DNA of 64,000 bases from Comamonas sp. Y33R10-2 (GCF_019355935.1 NZ_CP079925.1:1550001-1614000), one strand, 5' to 3'; positions 20,130 through 29,374 are shown, counted from the stretch's first letter. Numbers and translations are program-made. Notes: a model not told the origin generated them from the sequence alone.

Positions 20130-21383
20130 TTACTGGCCCTCGGCTTTCGAGTCTTGAGTTTCTGGCGCGTTAGCTTTTGCGGCTGGCGATGCTTGCGTTT
20201 GCGGTGCTTGCACCTCAACCAGCGTTCCTTCACGCAGGCCACCGGCAGTGCCGGCCAAAATTTGCTCATCGGCGTTTATGCCATTGAGAATCTGCACCCA
20301 GGTAGCACCTTCAAACGAGGTACGCGAGCCTAGCGCTACTGTTTTGTGAACCACGCGCAGCTGCTTAGCAGCTTGCTCGTTTTGTTGAAGAACTTGCACA
20401 TATGGCTGGGGCTTGTCAGTGCGAACAGCGTTCAAAGGCACGGCGAGCTGGCTGGCGTTGCCGGTAATGATGCTGCCTTGCAAAAACAGGCCGGGGCGCA
20501 ACTGGCTTGCTCGCTGCTTGCTATCACTTTGGCTGTCTTCACCTTGTACTTTGAGGTACACCGCCACCGTACGTGAGCCGGTCTGCGCGCTGGGGCTGAT
20601 ACGCACAACTTGGGCTTTGATGGCGGCCATGTCTTGCGGGGCACCGGGCACTTGCAGCTCAGCGCTTTGGCCGACCTGTACTTGCACAGAATCAGCAGGG
20701 GCCAACTGGGCCATGATTTCTAGCTGACTCGGGTCCACCACCTCCACAATGCGCGCTTCAATGCCTACGCGCTCGCCGCTTTGAACAAAACGCTGAGCAA
20801 TCTGGCCGTTCATGGGGCTGGTGATCACCGCATCGGTCACAGACTTGCGGGCGACATCAGCTGCGGCCTGCGCTGCAGACCAATTGGCGCGGGCTGAATC
20901 CAAATTGGCTTGAGAGGTCAGCAGCGCCGTAGTGGAGATAAAGCCTTTTTGCACCAGCGTTGCATTGTTGTCTTGGTTGCGCTGGGCAATGGCCAGTTGG
21001 GCTTTAGATGCATCGGCTTGCTGCTGCGCTTGGCGCAGGCGCGCTTCGGCTTCGGTTGCATCAATGTGTGCTAATTGCTGGCCTTTTTTCACGCTATCGC
21101 CTTCGCGCACCGTCAAGCCGCGCAGCTCGCCGGCCACATAGGCTTTCACCACGGCAGAGTTCACTGCTTGTACGGCACCGTTAACGGGTACGGTCAGAGC
21201 CAGTTGGCGCAGTTGTACGTTAAGGACCTCTTGCGCTGCGATTTGAATCGGCAGCTCTGCCGGCGCTGAGCTGGATTGAATGGCCTGCTTTTTGTGCTCT
21301 TGATTGACGGCAACGCGCCAGCCAGCGAGAGCCAGCAGACCGATAACGATGAGGCCTGCAGCCCAGCGTCCTGAACGCTTCAT
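20130..21383 (-). CDS. RND membrane-fusion (periplasmic adaptor) protein
   Basis: A 417-residue adaptor with one N-terminal membrane segment (LIVIGLLALAGWRVAV). A biotinyl-lipoyl-like half-motif lies around residues 85-115 (VKAYVAGELRGLTVREGDSV), then a long coiled-coil hairpin rich in Ala and Gln (about 110-190), then the barrel and membrane-proximal domains. The C-terminus is Ala/Glu/Gln-rich. It is the first gene of the efflux unit; no adjacent regulator is present. It links the RND pump to the TolC protein encoded at the end of the run. Confidence 0.9.
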   Translation of the reverse strand: MKRSGRWAAGLIVIGLLALAGWRVAVNQEHKKQAIQSSSAPAELPIQIAAQEVLNVQLRQLALTVPVNGAVQAVNSAVVKAYVAGELRGLTVREGDSVKKGQQLAHIDATEAEARLRQAQQQADASKAQLAIAQRNQDNNATLVQKGFISTTALLTSQANLDSARANWSAAQAAADVARKSVTDAVITSPMNGQIAQRFVQSGERVGIEARIVEVVDPSQLEIMAQLAPADSVQVQVGQSAELQVPGAPQDMAAIKAQVVRISPSAQTGSRTVAVYLKVQGEDSQSDSKQRASQLRPGLFLQGSIITGNASQLAVPLNAVRTDKPQPYVQVLQQNEQAAKQLRVVHKTVALGSRTSFEGATWVQILNGINADEQILAGTAGGLREGTLVEVQAPQTQASPAAKANAPETQDSKAEGQ

Positions 21384-21449
21384 GATGTGATTTCCCTCGG
21401 AGGCAAAATGTTGTTGTGATTAGAGAAGGGGGGAATTCGGTCAACTGTG

Positions 21450-21580
21450 CACTAAGAGCCGCAAACACAACCCTTGATACGTCCTTGCTTCACCTTGTCG
21501 TACGCTTGTACTGCCTGCGGCTTCGCGCCTCGTCTCAATCGCAAATCTTCGATTTGCTGAGTTCTGTTAGCCGTGCGCTA
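21450..21580 (+). repeat. Dispersed repeat A, copy 2
   Basis: It begins CACTAAGAGCCGC and ends TTAGCCGTGCGCTA; the middle has CCTTGATACGTC, CTTGTCGTACGCTTGTACTG and CCTGCGGCTTCGCGCC. An internal hairpin GCAAATCTTCGATTTGC is visible. It is in the same orientation as copy 1 and lies between the divergent adaptor and msrA genes. Confidence 0.8.
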
Positions 21581-21722
21581 CAGTATTTGATAGCAGAGCA
21601 ACAAACAATGCTGAACTTCAAAGATCATAGCGCGGCTGCAATCTCTGTCATTGGTGAAAGTGGCTAGTCGATTTGAGCTACGCTTGCCGCTCTGTCAATT
21701 TATTAGCTATAAGGAATATTCA

Positions 21723-22259
21723 ATGGCTGCGGAAACCATTTATCTGGGCGGCGGCTGCTTTTGGTGCACCGAAGCCGTTTTCGATCGCGTACGCGGCATT
21801 GTGGATGTGGAAAGTGGCTATGCCAACGGCCAACTAGACAACCCCAGTTATGAAGACATCTGCACCGGCCAGACCGGCCACGCCGAGGTGGTGAAGCTGG
21901 AGTTTGACCCCGCCATCATCAGCTTGCGCGATTTGTTGATGATTTTCTTTGGCACGCACGACCCCACCACACTCAACCGCCAAGGCAACGATGTAGGCAC
22001 GCAATACCGCAGTGGCATCTACACCACCAGCGCAGAGCAAGCCGAGGTGGCGCGCGCGCTGATTCGCGATATTGAGGCTGACAAAGCCTTTGACCACGCC
22101 ATCGTTACCGAGGTACAGCCGCTGCAAAAGTATTGGCCGGCTGAGGACTACCATCAGGATTATTTTTTGCACAACCCCAACCAAGGCTATTGCGCTTTTG
22201 TGGTGGGTCCCAAAGTGCAGAAGCTGAAAAAAGTCTTTACGCGCTGGCTCAAGGATTAA
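21723..22259 (+). CDS. msrA: Peptide-methionine (S)-S-oxide reductase
   Basis: A 178-residue MsrA. The catalytic motif GGGCFWC starts at residue 9, with the active Cys at 12. Other family blocks are VESGYANG, GTHDPTTLNRQGNDVGTQYRS and AEDYHQDYF. It reduces methionine-S-sulfoxide in proteins. The start at 21723 is supported by AAGGAAT and by the family's N-terminus; 24 upstream codons of open frame are non-coding. It is monocistronic. Confidence 0.93.
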   Translation: MAAETIYLGGGCFWCTEAVFDRVRGIVDVESGYANGQLDNPSYEDICTGQTGHAEVVKLEFDPAIISLRDLLMIFFGTHDPTTLNRQGNDVGTQYRSGIYTTSAEQAEVARALIRDIEADKAFDHAIVTEVQPLQKYWPAEDYHQDYFLHNPNQGYCAFVVGPKVQKLKKVFTRWLKD

Positions 22260-22373
22260 GAGCGGCTTGTTTATTTACGGCTGAGAATATCGCTACACTT
22301 TGCGGCCTTCAGTCGGCTTGATTTTCGCCGGGCTGACCTTGCTTTTCGCTTCTCGGCCCCAGTCTTTTTCACC

Positions 22374-22886
22374 GTGCCCTCATCTTTTCACCAACGCATT
22401 CAGCGCTCTCAACGCCGCTCAGCCTCTGCAGGCTCTGGCGTGGTGTCTCGCGTGAGCCTGCGTGAGGTTTGGGCTATGCGTTGGCTGATGGCACTGCTTG
22501 CGCTGGCCATGGTGCTGGGCCCCACGTTGGGTCAGATGCACCGAGCCGTGCACGCAGGCACTGCGCAAAGCCAGTCGCATGCGGGGCACCAAGCGCGTGT
22601 TGCTGCCGCTAGTGAAAGCACGAGCCAAAACACTAGCAGCACCTGCGCGACAGACCCATTATTGGGCGCTTCATGGGTTCAAGCGCTTTTTGCAGGGCAC
22701 GGCCCGGCTGAATGTCAGCTGCTGGACCAAGCCCATCACGGCTTGGCTGGTCCGCCCAGCGCGATAGCTTTTGTTGCACCGGTACCGGCTGCTGTGCAGC
22801 TTGTGGTTTTTGCGGCTGTACCGCACACCATTTTTCTCGCCGCACCGCCGGGTGCGCGCGGCCCTCCCTCGCATTTCAGCTCCTAG
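22374..22886 (+). CDS. DUF2946-like exported protein upstream of a metal receptor
   Basis: A protein of up to 170 residues. A signal-like helix MRWLMALLALAMVLGPTLG starts at 22476, and the section before it is basic. The mature part has His and Cys spaced as in DUF2946 proteins (QMHRAVHAG ... SHAGHQ ... CATD ... ECQLLDQAHHG), followed by a hydrophobic stretch and a Pro-rich end. Such proteins often accompany TonB-dependent metal receptors, matching the next gene. The start is uncertain: GTG 22374 or ATG 22476. Confidence 0.55.
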   Translation: MPSSFHQRIQRSQRRSASAGSGVVSRVSLREVWAMRWLMALLALAMVLGPTLGQMHRAVHAGTAQSQSHAGHQARVAAASESTSQNTSSTCATDPLLGASWVQALFAGHGPAECQLLDQAHHGLAGPPSAIAFVAPVPAAVQLVVFAAVPHTIFLAAPPGARGPPSHFSS

Positions 22887-22944
22887 GCTTGGACGGCTTT
22901 CATGCCTTGACATGAATTAGCTGCTAGGCCCACAACTCCCAAAC

Positions 22945-22989
22945 TGATAGCTATTAGTCCTTGTTTTATAGGGGCTAGAGCCGATTTTT
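22945..22989 (+). repeat. Dispersed repeat B, copy 1 (about 45 bp)
   Basis: GATAGCTATTAGTCCTTG then TTTTATAGGGGCTAGAGCC and GATTTTT. The pattern TAGCT-(about 25 bases)-GCTAGAGCC-TTTTT recurs at 51234-51277 and in degenerate form at 55954-55998. I recall this kind of repeat as very abundant in Comamonadaceae genomes. Confidence 0.55.
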
Positions 22990-23063
22990 GATTGAAATTT
23001 CTGTCTGCAACTTGCTGCGGCCCGCATGGGCCATGCTTGCACATGGATGTTGTTGGAACTGAG

Positions 23064-25217
23064 ATGACACACGCTTTTTCGATTTTTTCCGCCCTCCCGC
23101 CCGCTCGCCCTAACTCTGTACCTTCTTCAAAACTTTCTCCAATACCTTTTCCACGTCGTGCTTACAAAGCAAGCCAAACTGCGCTGCTCATGGGCGCAGG
23201 GCTGGGCCTGCTGACTGCCTCGCCACTGGCCTTGGCGCAGCAAGAAAGCAGCTTGGCAGAAGTGACGGTATCGGCCACAGGCATGGCTGCTGCTGACATG
23301 GCCACGCCCGTACAGGTGCTGGGTGAAGAAGAGCTGCGCATGCGCCGCGGCGCGACCTTGGGCGAAACCCTGGCGGCCGAGCCCGGCATTAATGCCAGCC
23401 ACTTTGGCGCTGGAGCCAGCCGCCCCGTGATTCGCGGTATGGATGGTGCGCGGGTGTCGGTGCTGAGCGATGGCTCTGAGTTGCTTGATGCATCCACCGT
23501 CAGCCCCGATCATGCGGTGACCAGCGAGCCCATGCTGGCCAAACAGGTTGAGGTGTTGCGCGGCCCATCGGCCTTGCTCTACAGCGCAGGAGCCATGGGC
23601 GGCGTGGTGAACGTGCTCGATAACAAGATCCCCACCCACGTGCCTGAAAAAGGCGTGGAAGGCTCCGCTGAAGTGCAGGCAGGCACGGCGGCAGGCATGT
23701 CGGCAGGTGCTTTTTCTTTAACCACGGCGACGCCTCTTAAAAACGATAACGGCCAGTTGGTCTTGCATGCCGAAGGCGTGGCCCGCAATGCCGGTGACTA
23801 CCGCGTGGGCAGTGGCTGGGGGCAAGGCAAGGTGCCCGGTAGTTTTAGCCGTGGCAACACGGGTAGCGTAGGCCTGTCCTGGGTTACCAACCACGGCTAT
23901 CTGGGCCTGGCCTATACACGCCAGCAGGCCACTTATGGTCTGCCGGGTCATCAGCACAGCTTTGAAGGCTGCCATGCTCATGGCGATCATTTGCACTGCG
24001 GCGGTGACCATGCGGGTCACGTCCACGGGGGCGGCGATGAGCACGATCACGCAGCCAGCAGCAGCGTGCCGGTGGTTGAGCTGACCAGCGAGCGCTGGGA
24101 CCTGCGCGGTGAATGGCGCAATCCCACCGCAGGCATTACTGCGCTGCGCCTGCGCGGTGGCTTGACCAACTACCGCCACAACGAGGTGGAAGGCGGAAGT
24201 ATCGCAACCCAGTTCAAAAACAAAGCGCATGACCTGCGTTTGGAGCTAGAGCACCAGCCCATTGCCGGCTGGCGCGGAACGCTGGGCTTGCAAACTCTGA
24301 ACCGCCGCTTTAGCGCTACAGGCGAAGAAGCCTATGTGCAGCCCACCGAAACGCAGCGCAATAGCTTGTATTTGCTGGAGGAATATCGCTGGCAGGACTG
24401 GAGTTTTCAAGCCGCTCTGCGACATGACCGTCAACGCATCGATGCACAGCTAAGCGACGAGCGCCGCAGCCACAGCGCCACATCGACATCGCTGGGCGCT
24501 GCCTGGAAGTTTCAGCCCGGCTACAGCGCCACAGCATCTTTCACGAGCGGCAGTCGCATGCCAACGGCTGAAGAGTTGTTTGCCAACGGTCTACACATGG
24601 CCACATCGACATATGAGCTGGGTAATGCCAACTTGAGCAAAGAGCGCTCGCAGGCGCTGGATTTGGGGCTGGCCAAGACCATGGGCGACACGCGCTGGAA
24701 GCTCAACGCCTATCACTACCGCATCAATGGCTATATCTACGGCGCCACGCTGGATGCGCACGAGGGCTTGCAACTGCTGCAATACACGCAGGGCAACGCC
24801 CGCTTTACGGGTTGGGAAGCGCAGCTGACCCAGCGCATCAACCGCGAGCTGAGCGTGACGGTGTTTGGCGATGGCGTTCGCGCGAGTTTGGAGGATGGCT
24901 CGGCCTTACCTCGCATTCCCGCGCTGCGCGCCGGCTTGCGCGTGAATGCTCGCTTGGCAGGCTGGGACGGCATGGCCGAATGGACGCAGGTTTTGCGCCA
25001 AAACCGCACGGCAGAGTACGAATCTCAAACCGCGGGCTACGGCATGCTGAACTTGGGCGCCAGCTACCAGTGGCGCAGCGGCGGCAATCAGTGGCAGGTC
25101 TATGTAAAGGGCCAGAATCTGACCAACCGTTTGGCCTATGCCGCCACCTCGTTCATCAAGACTGCTGCGCCTTTGACAGGGCGCAATCTGGTGGTCGGCC
25201 TGAGATTGGATTTTTAA
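23064..25217 (+). CDS. TonB-dependent outer-membrane receptor, ZnuD-like
   Basis: A 717-residue receptor. A signal peptide ends ASPLALAQ, then the plug domain begins AEVTVSATGM and contains GASRPVIRGMDGARVSVLSDG and VEVLRGPSALLYSAGAMGGVVNV. The barrel ends in the aromatic signature LVVGLRLDF. A His/Cys-rich extracellular loop (about nucleotides 23950-24055) reads GHQHSFEGCHAHGDHLHCGG and continues with HVHGGGDEHDH. That loop matches zinc receptors such as ZnuD and suggests capture of zinc or another soft divalent metal. ATG 23064 was preferred to upstream starts because a normal signal peptide follows. I found no clear Zur-type operator. Confidence 0.85.
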   Translation: MTHAFSIFSALPPARPNSVPSSKLSPIPFPRRAYKASQTALLMGAGLGLLTASPLALAQQESSLAEVTVSATGMAAADMATPVQVLGEEELRMRRGATLGETLAAEPGINASHFGAGASRPVIRGMDGARVSVLSDGSELLDASTVSPDHAVTSEPMLAKQVEVLRGPSALLYSAGAMGGVVNVLDNKIPTHVPEKGVEGSAEVQAGTAAGMSAGAFSLTTATPLKNDNGQLVLHAEGVARNAGDYRVGSGWGQGKVPGSFSRGNTGSVGLSWVTNHGYLGLAYTRQQATYGLPGHQHSFEGCHAHGDHLHCGGDHAGHVHGGGDEHDHAASSSVPVVELTSERWDLRGEWRNPTAGITALRLRGGLTNYRHNEVEGGSIATQFKNKAHDLRLELEHQPIAGWRGTLGLQTLNRRFSATGEEAYVQPTETQRNSLYLLEEYRWQDWSFQAALRHDRQRIDAQLSDERRSHSATSTSLGAAWKFQPGYSATASFTSGSRMPTAEELFANGLHMATSTYELGNANLSKERSQALDLGLAKTMGDTRWKLNAYHYRINGYIYGATLDAHEGLQLLQYTQGNARFTGWEAQLTQRINRELSVTVFGDGVRASLEDGSALPRIPALRAGLRVNARLAGWDGMAEWTQVLRQNRTAEYESQTAGYGMLNLGASYQWRSGGNQWQVYVKGQNLTNRLAYAATSFIKTAAPLTGRNLVVGLRLDF

Positions 25218-25285
25218 GCATTCCCAATGCTCTCATCTAAGCGCTAAAGCCGTTGGTGTTGGCGCTTGGTATTAGATTCATATTG

Positions 25286-25318
25286 GCAGCTAGTCCTTAT
25301 GTGGATTGGACTAGCTGC
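25286..25318. terminator. Perfect 11-bp hairpin between convergent genes
   Basis: GCAGCTAGTCC and GGACTAGCTGC pair across an 11-base loop. No long T-run follows, so intrinsic termination is possible but not certain. It lies between the converging receptor and recombinase-like genes. Confidence 0.5.
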
Positions 25319-26373
25319 TATAGATAATGCTGTAAATGACGCAGGGCGCGGGTGCTGTTGACGCCAATCTTGGCAATGACCTCCAGCTCAGACACCCCTG
25401 AGCGCAGCCACTGAACAATGGCGGTATTGCGCAGCACCTGCGGCCCTACACGCTGCAGTGGCACTTTTTGCGTGTTTTCAGCCTGCGCCTCATGAGCACG
25501 CTGAATAATTTGGGAGGCGACATGAAATAACATTCGCACCGAAAGCTCACCGCCACGGCGTGAATAAAACACGATGTGATTGCCATCCACCACGCTGGGG
25601 CCGCGTTGTGCAGCGCTAAAGCGTTGCCAGTCGACTAAGGCCTTGGCGACGGATTCTGGCAACTGCAGCAGTCGTTGTTGTGCAGCCCTTCCTCCATCAA
25701 TCTTTAAAAAGCGCGGCAGGTCTAAGGTGCTGTTCGCTATTTCTTTTGATGTGCTAGTCCAAGCCACATCAGGGCTGCAGCGTAAATCCATCCAAAGCAA
25801 AGCGCGCACTTCTTCGGGGGCCAGTGCCATTTCATAGAGTAGCAGCACAATGGCCCTGTCACGTGCGTTTTGATAGCCATCCGCTAGTGGAAAGTGGCGC
25901 GGCAATGATTGCCAGAGCAGGGGAGGCAGGCAGTGACCCTTGCCATCTTCAGAAGGCGGGCGATCTGTGGGCTCTAAGCCTGTGGCGGGGTTGATTGTTA
26001 CCCAGCCATGCTCCATTGCGTGATCGTAAATACGTTCGAGCAGCCGCCAGTAACGCCTGCGGGTCACAGGGCTGATCTTGCGCTCAGGGTGGTGATGGGC
26101 TCGCTGACCGTCTCGCACCTGCAGAAAATGCTGCACATCCACTGCGGTAGCTTGATGCCATTCTTTGGGCTGGTGCTGAGGGGAGGGCTTGCGTGAGCTG
26201 CCCATATCGCAATCGCCGCCACTCAAGTGCCAAAGCCAAGCCTGCCAGACCTTTTCATAGTTACCGTCAGGCGAGGCATCCAAAGCATCCCAGCTTTTAT
26301 TGCCTTCATGCTCAAGCCAGTCTTGAAAAACAGCATTTCCATGGGGCAGTACGAGGGGGTGAGCAGGAGTCAC
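25318..26373 (-). CDS. Degenerate tyrosine recombinase-like protein
   Basis: A 351-residue protein whose C-terminal half has the phage-integrase fold. The DRAIVLLLYEMALAPEEVRALLW block aligns with the first Arg box, but the catalytic Arg is Ala. The H-x-x-R box reads QVLRNTA (His replaced by Gln 312, Arg 315 kept). The third box reads IGVNSTRALRHLQHYL: the usual His is Val 338, Tyr 350 is kept. An N-terminal SAM-like domain covers about 80-140. It is probably not an active recombinase; a DNA-binding or structural role is possible. A 22-bp dyad lies 32 bases upstream of the start. It is flanked by housekeeping genes, so it looks resident. Confidence 0.7.
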   Translation of the reverse strand: MTPAHPLVLPHGNAVFQDWLEHEGNKSWDALDASPDGNYEKVWQAWLWHLSGGDCDMGSSRKPSPQHQPKEWHQATAVDVQHFLQVRDGQRAHHHPERKISPVTRRRYWRLLERIYDHAMEHGWVTINPATGLEPTDRPPSEDGKGHCLPPLLWQSLPRHFPLADGYQNARDRAIVLLLYEMALAPEEVRALLWMDLRCSPDVAWTSTSKEIANSTLDLPRFLKIDGGRAAQQRLLQLPESVAKALVDWQRFSAAQRGPSVVDGNHIVFYSRRGGELSVRMLFHVASQIIQRAHEAQAENTQKVPLQRVGPQVLRNTAIVQWLRSGVSELEVIAKIGVNSTRALRHLQHYL

Positions 26374-26404
26374 AGCATTACCGATCTGTTTTCTTTATCA
26401 ACGC

Positions 26405-26426
26405 ATCTAATGTAACTTACATGAAT
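26405..26426. promoter_or_regulatory. Candidate operator, copy 1 of a 22-bp sequence
   Basis: The core is the dyad ATGTAA-C-TTACAT. It lies just upstream of the recombinase-like gene on the minus strand, in a promoter position. The full 22 bases are repeated perfectly, in inverse orientation, at 63760-63781. Confidence 0.55.
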
Positions 26427-26558
26427 ATCATTGGAATAAAATTAAATTGTTATTTTTTAAACCAACACAGCGCTAATCAGAAAAGAGGCTCGAATTCGTT
26501 CCGAAACCAGCCTCTCAACAGATCAATGCAAAAACTTGCTTAACAAGGAGTCGTTATC

Positions 26559-27206
26559 TCAGGGTGCCAGACGCTCACGAATCCATTTGCCATCATCCGC
26601 ACGATAGCTCAAGCGATCATGCAAGCGGCTCTTGCGACCTTGCCAGAATTCCCAACGATCAGGCACCAAGCGATAACCCCCCCAGTGTGGCGGGCGAGGA
26701 GGGCTCAGCAAAAACTGGGCACTGTATTTAGCCGCATTAGCCACCAGCACGCCGCGCCCGCTAATGATTTGGCTTTGCGGGCTGGCCCAAGCGCCTATGC
26801 GTGAATCTAATGGGCGGCTGGCAAAGTAGGCGTCGCTTTCCTCAGCGCTGACTTTTTCAACCCGGCCTTCAATGCGCACCACGCGCTCAAGCTCCACCCA
26901 GTGAAATTGCAGCGCTGCAAACGGGTTGCCCGCCAGTTGCTGGCCCTTGCGGCTGTCGTAATTGGTGTACCAAACGATGCCGCCTTCGTCATAGCCCTTA
27001 ATCAGCACAATCCGCGTGCTCGGGCGCATGTCGCCACCCACGGTTGCCACCGTCATGGCATTGGGTTCTTGCACCTGGGCAGTGACTGCTTCTTGCAGCC
27101 ATTGGTCAAACTGCTGCAGTGGGTTGGCGTTGGAGGCGGATTCGCTCAACTCTGCGCGCTCATAGCTTTTGCGCAGGTCGGCAATGGAAGAAGATAGTCG
27201 GCTCAT
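26559..27206 (-). CDS. pdxH: Pyridoxamine 5'-phosphate oxidase
   Basis: A 215-residue FMN enzyme making pyridoxal 5'-phosphate. Conserved segments are [40 protein letters not shown] (FMN contact), [39 protein letters not shown] and the C-terminal [19 protein letters not shown] with RLHDRLSY. The length is normal. It is a single-gene unit, convergent with nothing nearby and divergent from the MobA-like gene. Confidence 0.95.
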   Translation of the reverse strand: MSRLSSSIADLRKSYERAELSESASNANPLQQFDQWLQEAVTAQVQEPNAMTVATVGGDMRPSTRIVLIKGYDEGGIVWYTNYDSRKGQQLAGNPFAALQFHWVELERVVRIEGRVEKVSAEESDAYFASRPLDSRIGAWASPQSQIISGRGVLVANAAKYSAQFLLSPPRPPHWGGYRLVPDRWEFWQGRKSRLHDRLSYRADDGKWIRERLAP

Positions 27207-27255
27207 GCCCCATATTCTGCCTTCTCTGCTGCAGCCAGCTGCCTAGCCCAGCGTT

Positions 27256-27909
27256 ATGCTCAAGCGCAATATGCCGTCAGACCTTTTAATCAGTCCACCC
27301 ATCAATGCACAGCAGCCCTGCGTTCTTGTTCTTGCTGCGGGCAGGGGAGAGCGCTTTTTCGCTTCAGGCGGCAGCACTCACAAGCTGCAAGCCATGCTGG
27401 GCGATCTAACGGTTTTGCAAACCACATTGGCCGCAGTTCAAGCTTCGGGCCTGCCATGGCATGTGGAATATGGCCCGCACCCGGGCATGGGCGACAGTAT
27501 TGCCGCTGCCGTTAAAGCCACAGCCAGTGCCAATGGCTGGTTAATCTTGCCGGCTGATCTACCGTTGCTGCGGACACAAACACTCAAAACCTTAGCTTTG
27601 CTGCTTTTGGAAAATGAGCTAAATAGCAGTGTTTTGCAAGTTATACAGCCGCTTTTTCAAACAAAGGATGAAGCGCAAAAAGGCCACCCTGTTGCTTTCA
27701 GCCGCGCTGCGGCTAACTCCCTAATGCAGCTAAGCGGCGACCAAGGCGCGAGCGCCATCGTGCGCAAAGCAGCAGAGGGCGGTCATTTGCAACACTTTCG
27801 CTGTGATGACATCGGCTGCGTGCTGGATGTGGACACGGTGCAAGCACTTGAGCAAGCCCGCGAATGTCTGGACACTTTAATTAAGAGCTTAGGACTGAGC
27901 GCTAATTAA
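27256..27909 (+). CDS. MobA-like nucleotidyltransferase (MocA/molybdenum cofactor type)
   Basis: A 217-residue NTP transferase. The nucleotide-binding start is VLVLAAGRGERFFASGGSTHK, where MocA-type enzymes have LAAGxxxRxG...K. The acidic metal motif is LPADLPLL, and GHPVAFSRAAANSL plus DIGCVLDVDTVQ match the family's later blocks. The usual substrate is CTP with molybdopterin. No molybdoenzyme genes are adjacent, so the specific cofactor step is inferred. The first ATG at 27256 was taken; an in-frame ATG follows at 27271. A terminator follows at 27978. Confidence 0.75.
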   Translation: MLKRNMPSDLLISPPINAQQPCVLVLAAGRGERFFASGGSTHKLQAMLGDLTVLQTTLAAVQASGLPWHVEYGPHPGMGDSIAAAVKATASANGWLILPADLPLLRTQTLKTLALLLLENELNSSVLQVIQPLFQTKDEAQKGHPVAFSRAAANSLMQLSGDQGASAIVRKAAEGGHLQHFRCDDIGCVLDVDTVQALEQARECLDTLIKSLGLSAN

Positions 27910-27977
27910 GAAATTAAAACGGTAATTAAGTGAGTACAAATCAAGTTCACGCAGAGGCTCTGAGAACGAGACCAATT

Positions 27978-28015
27978 AAAGATGAAGACGGTTAATGCCC
28001 CGCCTTCATCTTTTT
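27978..28015. terminator. Terminator between MobA-like and gloA genes
   Basis: AAAGATGAAGaCGG pairs with CCGcCTTCATCTTT around a short loop; Ts follow on the plus strand and As on the other, so it serves both convergent genes. Confidence 0.85.
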
Positions 28016-28031
28016 CCGTTTTTGGTAACGA

Positions 28032-28466
28032 TTAATTGGATCGCAAAGGATCTGTAGATCCGGAATTTTCTTGTGTTCTCGAATTCATTTGTATGAGTTC
28101 AATTTTGTAGCCGTCTGGATCCGTCACAAAAGCAATAACCGTGCTACCGCCTTTAACAGGACCCGCTTCACGCGTTACATTGCCGCCAGCGGCCTTGATT
28201 TTGTTGCAAGCGGCATAGGCGTCGGGAACCCCCAGAGCGATGTGGCCATAGGCAGTACCCATCTCATAGCTCTCAGTGCCCCAGTTATAGGTCAGCTCAA
28301 TCTCAGCTTGATCTGGGTTACCGCCAGCAAAACCTAAAAAGGCCAGCGAGTACTTGTACTCCGTGTTTTCGGAGGTACGCAGCAGCTGCATACCAATGAC
28401 ATTGGTGTAGAAATCGATAGAGCGCTGGAGGTTGCCAACGCGAAGCATAGTGTGGAGAAATCGCAT
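28032..28466 (-). CDS. gloA: Lactoylglutathione lyase (glyoxalase I)
   Basis: A 144-residue VOC-fold enzyme. [20 protein letters not shown] carries the first metal His; [22 protein letters not shown] holds the second-half Glu/His pair; ITGGG-like spacing is replaced by [20 protein letters not shown] with the final Glu in KIELIQ. It detoxifies methylglyoxal with glutathione. The start at 28466 gives the normal family N-terminus; another ATG lies three codons upstream. Confidence 0.93.
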   Translation of the reverse strand: MRFLHTMLRVGNLQRSIDFYTNVIGMQLLRTSENTEYKYSLAFLGFAGGNPDQAEIELTYNWGTESYEMGTAYGHIALGVPDAYAACNKIKAAGGNVTREAGPVKGGSTVIAFVTDPDGYKIELIQMNSRTQENSGSTDPLRSN

Positions 28467-28570
28467 AACTAACATTTTGCCAGCAAGCTTGTAATGATTG
28501 TTCGCGCATGAAAATCAGGCTTCGAAGCGCCACTGAACTATGATCCATCCAAAAAAAGAGGGGGCAATGA

Positions 28571-29374
28571 ATGGATAAGGATTACTGGCGCCAGAACAGA
28601 AAAGGTCCCACGCATTGGCCTGAGGATGAGCAGGGTAATGTGAGCCCTTTTGAGTCAAGGATGAGCCGCTCACCCTTTTCAAGTCCCAAAAACGAATTGA
28701 GCTTCACCGCGAAACTCATTCTCACTATCGCCTTGCTGCTGCTCTGCGCGATGGCATATCGGTATCAGTCATCAATACAATCAATGCTCAGCGGGCTCAA
28801 AAATCCTTCGCCGGTCATGGATGCCGTACCGCGAACTAGGCTTTCTGATCCAGTCGATCAGGCCTACAAGGAACCAGCAATACCTGCACCTGTTGAGCGC
28901 GGGCAGATTTATCGCTGCGGAAATACTTACAGCAATACTCAGTGCACCAATGGACATGTGGTTAAAGGTGCCCAGAACGCCCCGCAGCGTGAAATATCAG
29001 TCTCTAAGGAAATTTATCTTTGTAAAGACATCTATGAGCGGTTGACCTGGGAAAGCGTTGCTTGTTCTGCCAATGGAAGGTTTATGGACAGAATTGCCCG
29101 CGTACCAGCGAATGTGTCTTGGGAAGAACAAGTAGCAATTGCCCGGCAGCAAATGAACAAAGCTCACGCAATTGCCGCAGAACAAGTTGTGTCCGTTGCA
29201 TCTAGGTCATCTGCCACAGCATCAGCGGCCTCTAATGAATGCCAACGCCTTGAGCAAAGTATTCGTCTGCTAGATGCCCAATGTCGTTCCAACAGCTGCA
29301 GCATGCGAACACTTGACGATGTGCGTGAGCAACGCCGTGCGATCCGCGATCGCCAGTTCCGTATTTCTTGTTAG
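28571..29374 (+). CDS. Membrane-anchored DUF4124-like protein
   Basis: A 267-residue protein with a cytoplasmic N-terminus of about 50 residues, one membrane helix (LILTIALLLLCAMAYRY) and a periplasmic part. The segment GQIYRCGNTYSNTQCTNG resembles the DUF4124 motif Y-R-C-x-x-x-G-x-x-x-Y-S-x-x-x-C. A second Cys pair occurs in IYLCKDIYERLTWESVAC, and the C-terminus has CQRLEQSIRLLDAQCRSNSC with a basic helix after it. Function is unknown; the Cys pairs suggest disulfides. GAGGGGG precedes ATG 28571. It is the last chromosomal gene before the prophage. Confidence 0.6.
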   Translation: MDKDYWRQNRKGPTHWPEDEQGNVSPFESRMSRSPFSSPKNELSFTAKLILTIALLLLCAMAYRYQSSIQSMLSGLKNPSPVMDAVPRTRLSDPVDQAYKEPAIPAPVERGQIYRCGNTYSNTQCTNGHVVKGAQNAPQREISVSKEIYLCKDIYERLTWESVACSANGRFMDRIARVPANVSWEEQVAIARQQMNKAHAIAAEQVVSVASRSSATASAASNECQRLEQSIRLLDAQCRSNSCSMRTLDDVREQRRAIRDRQFRISC

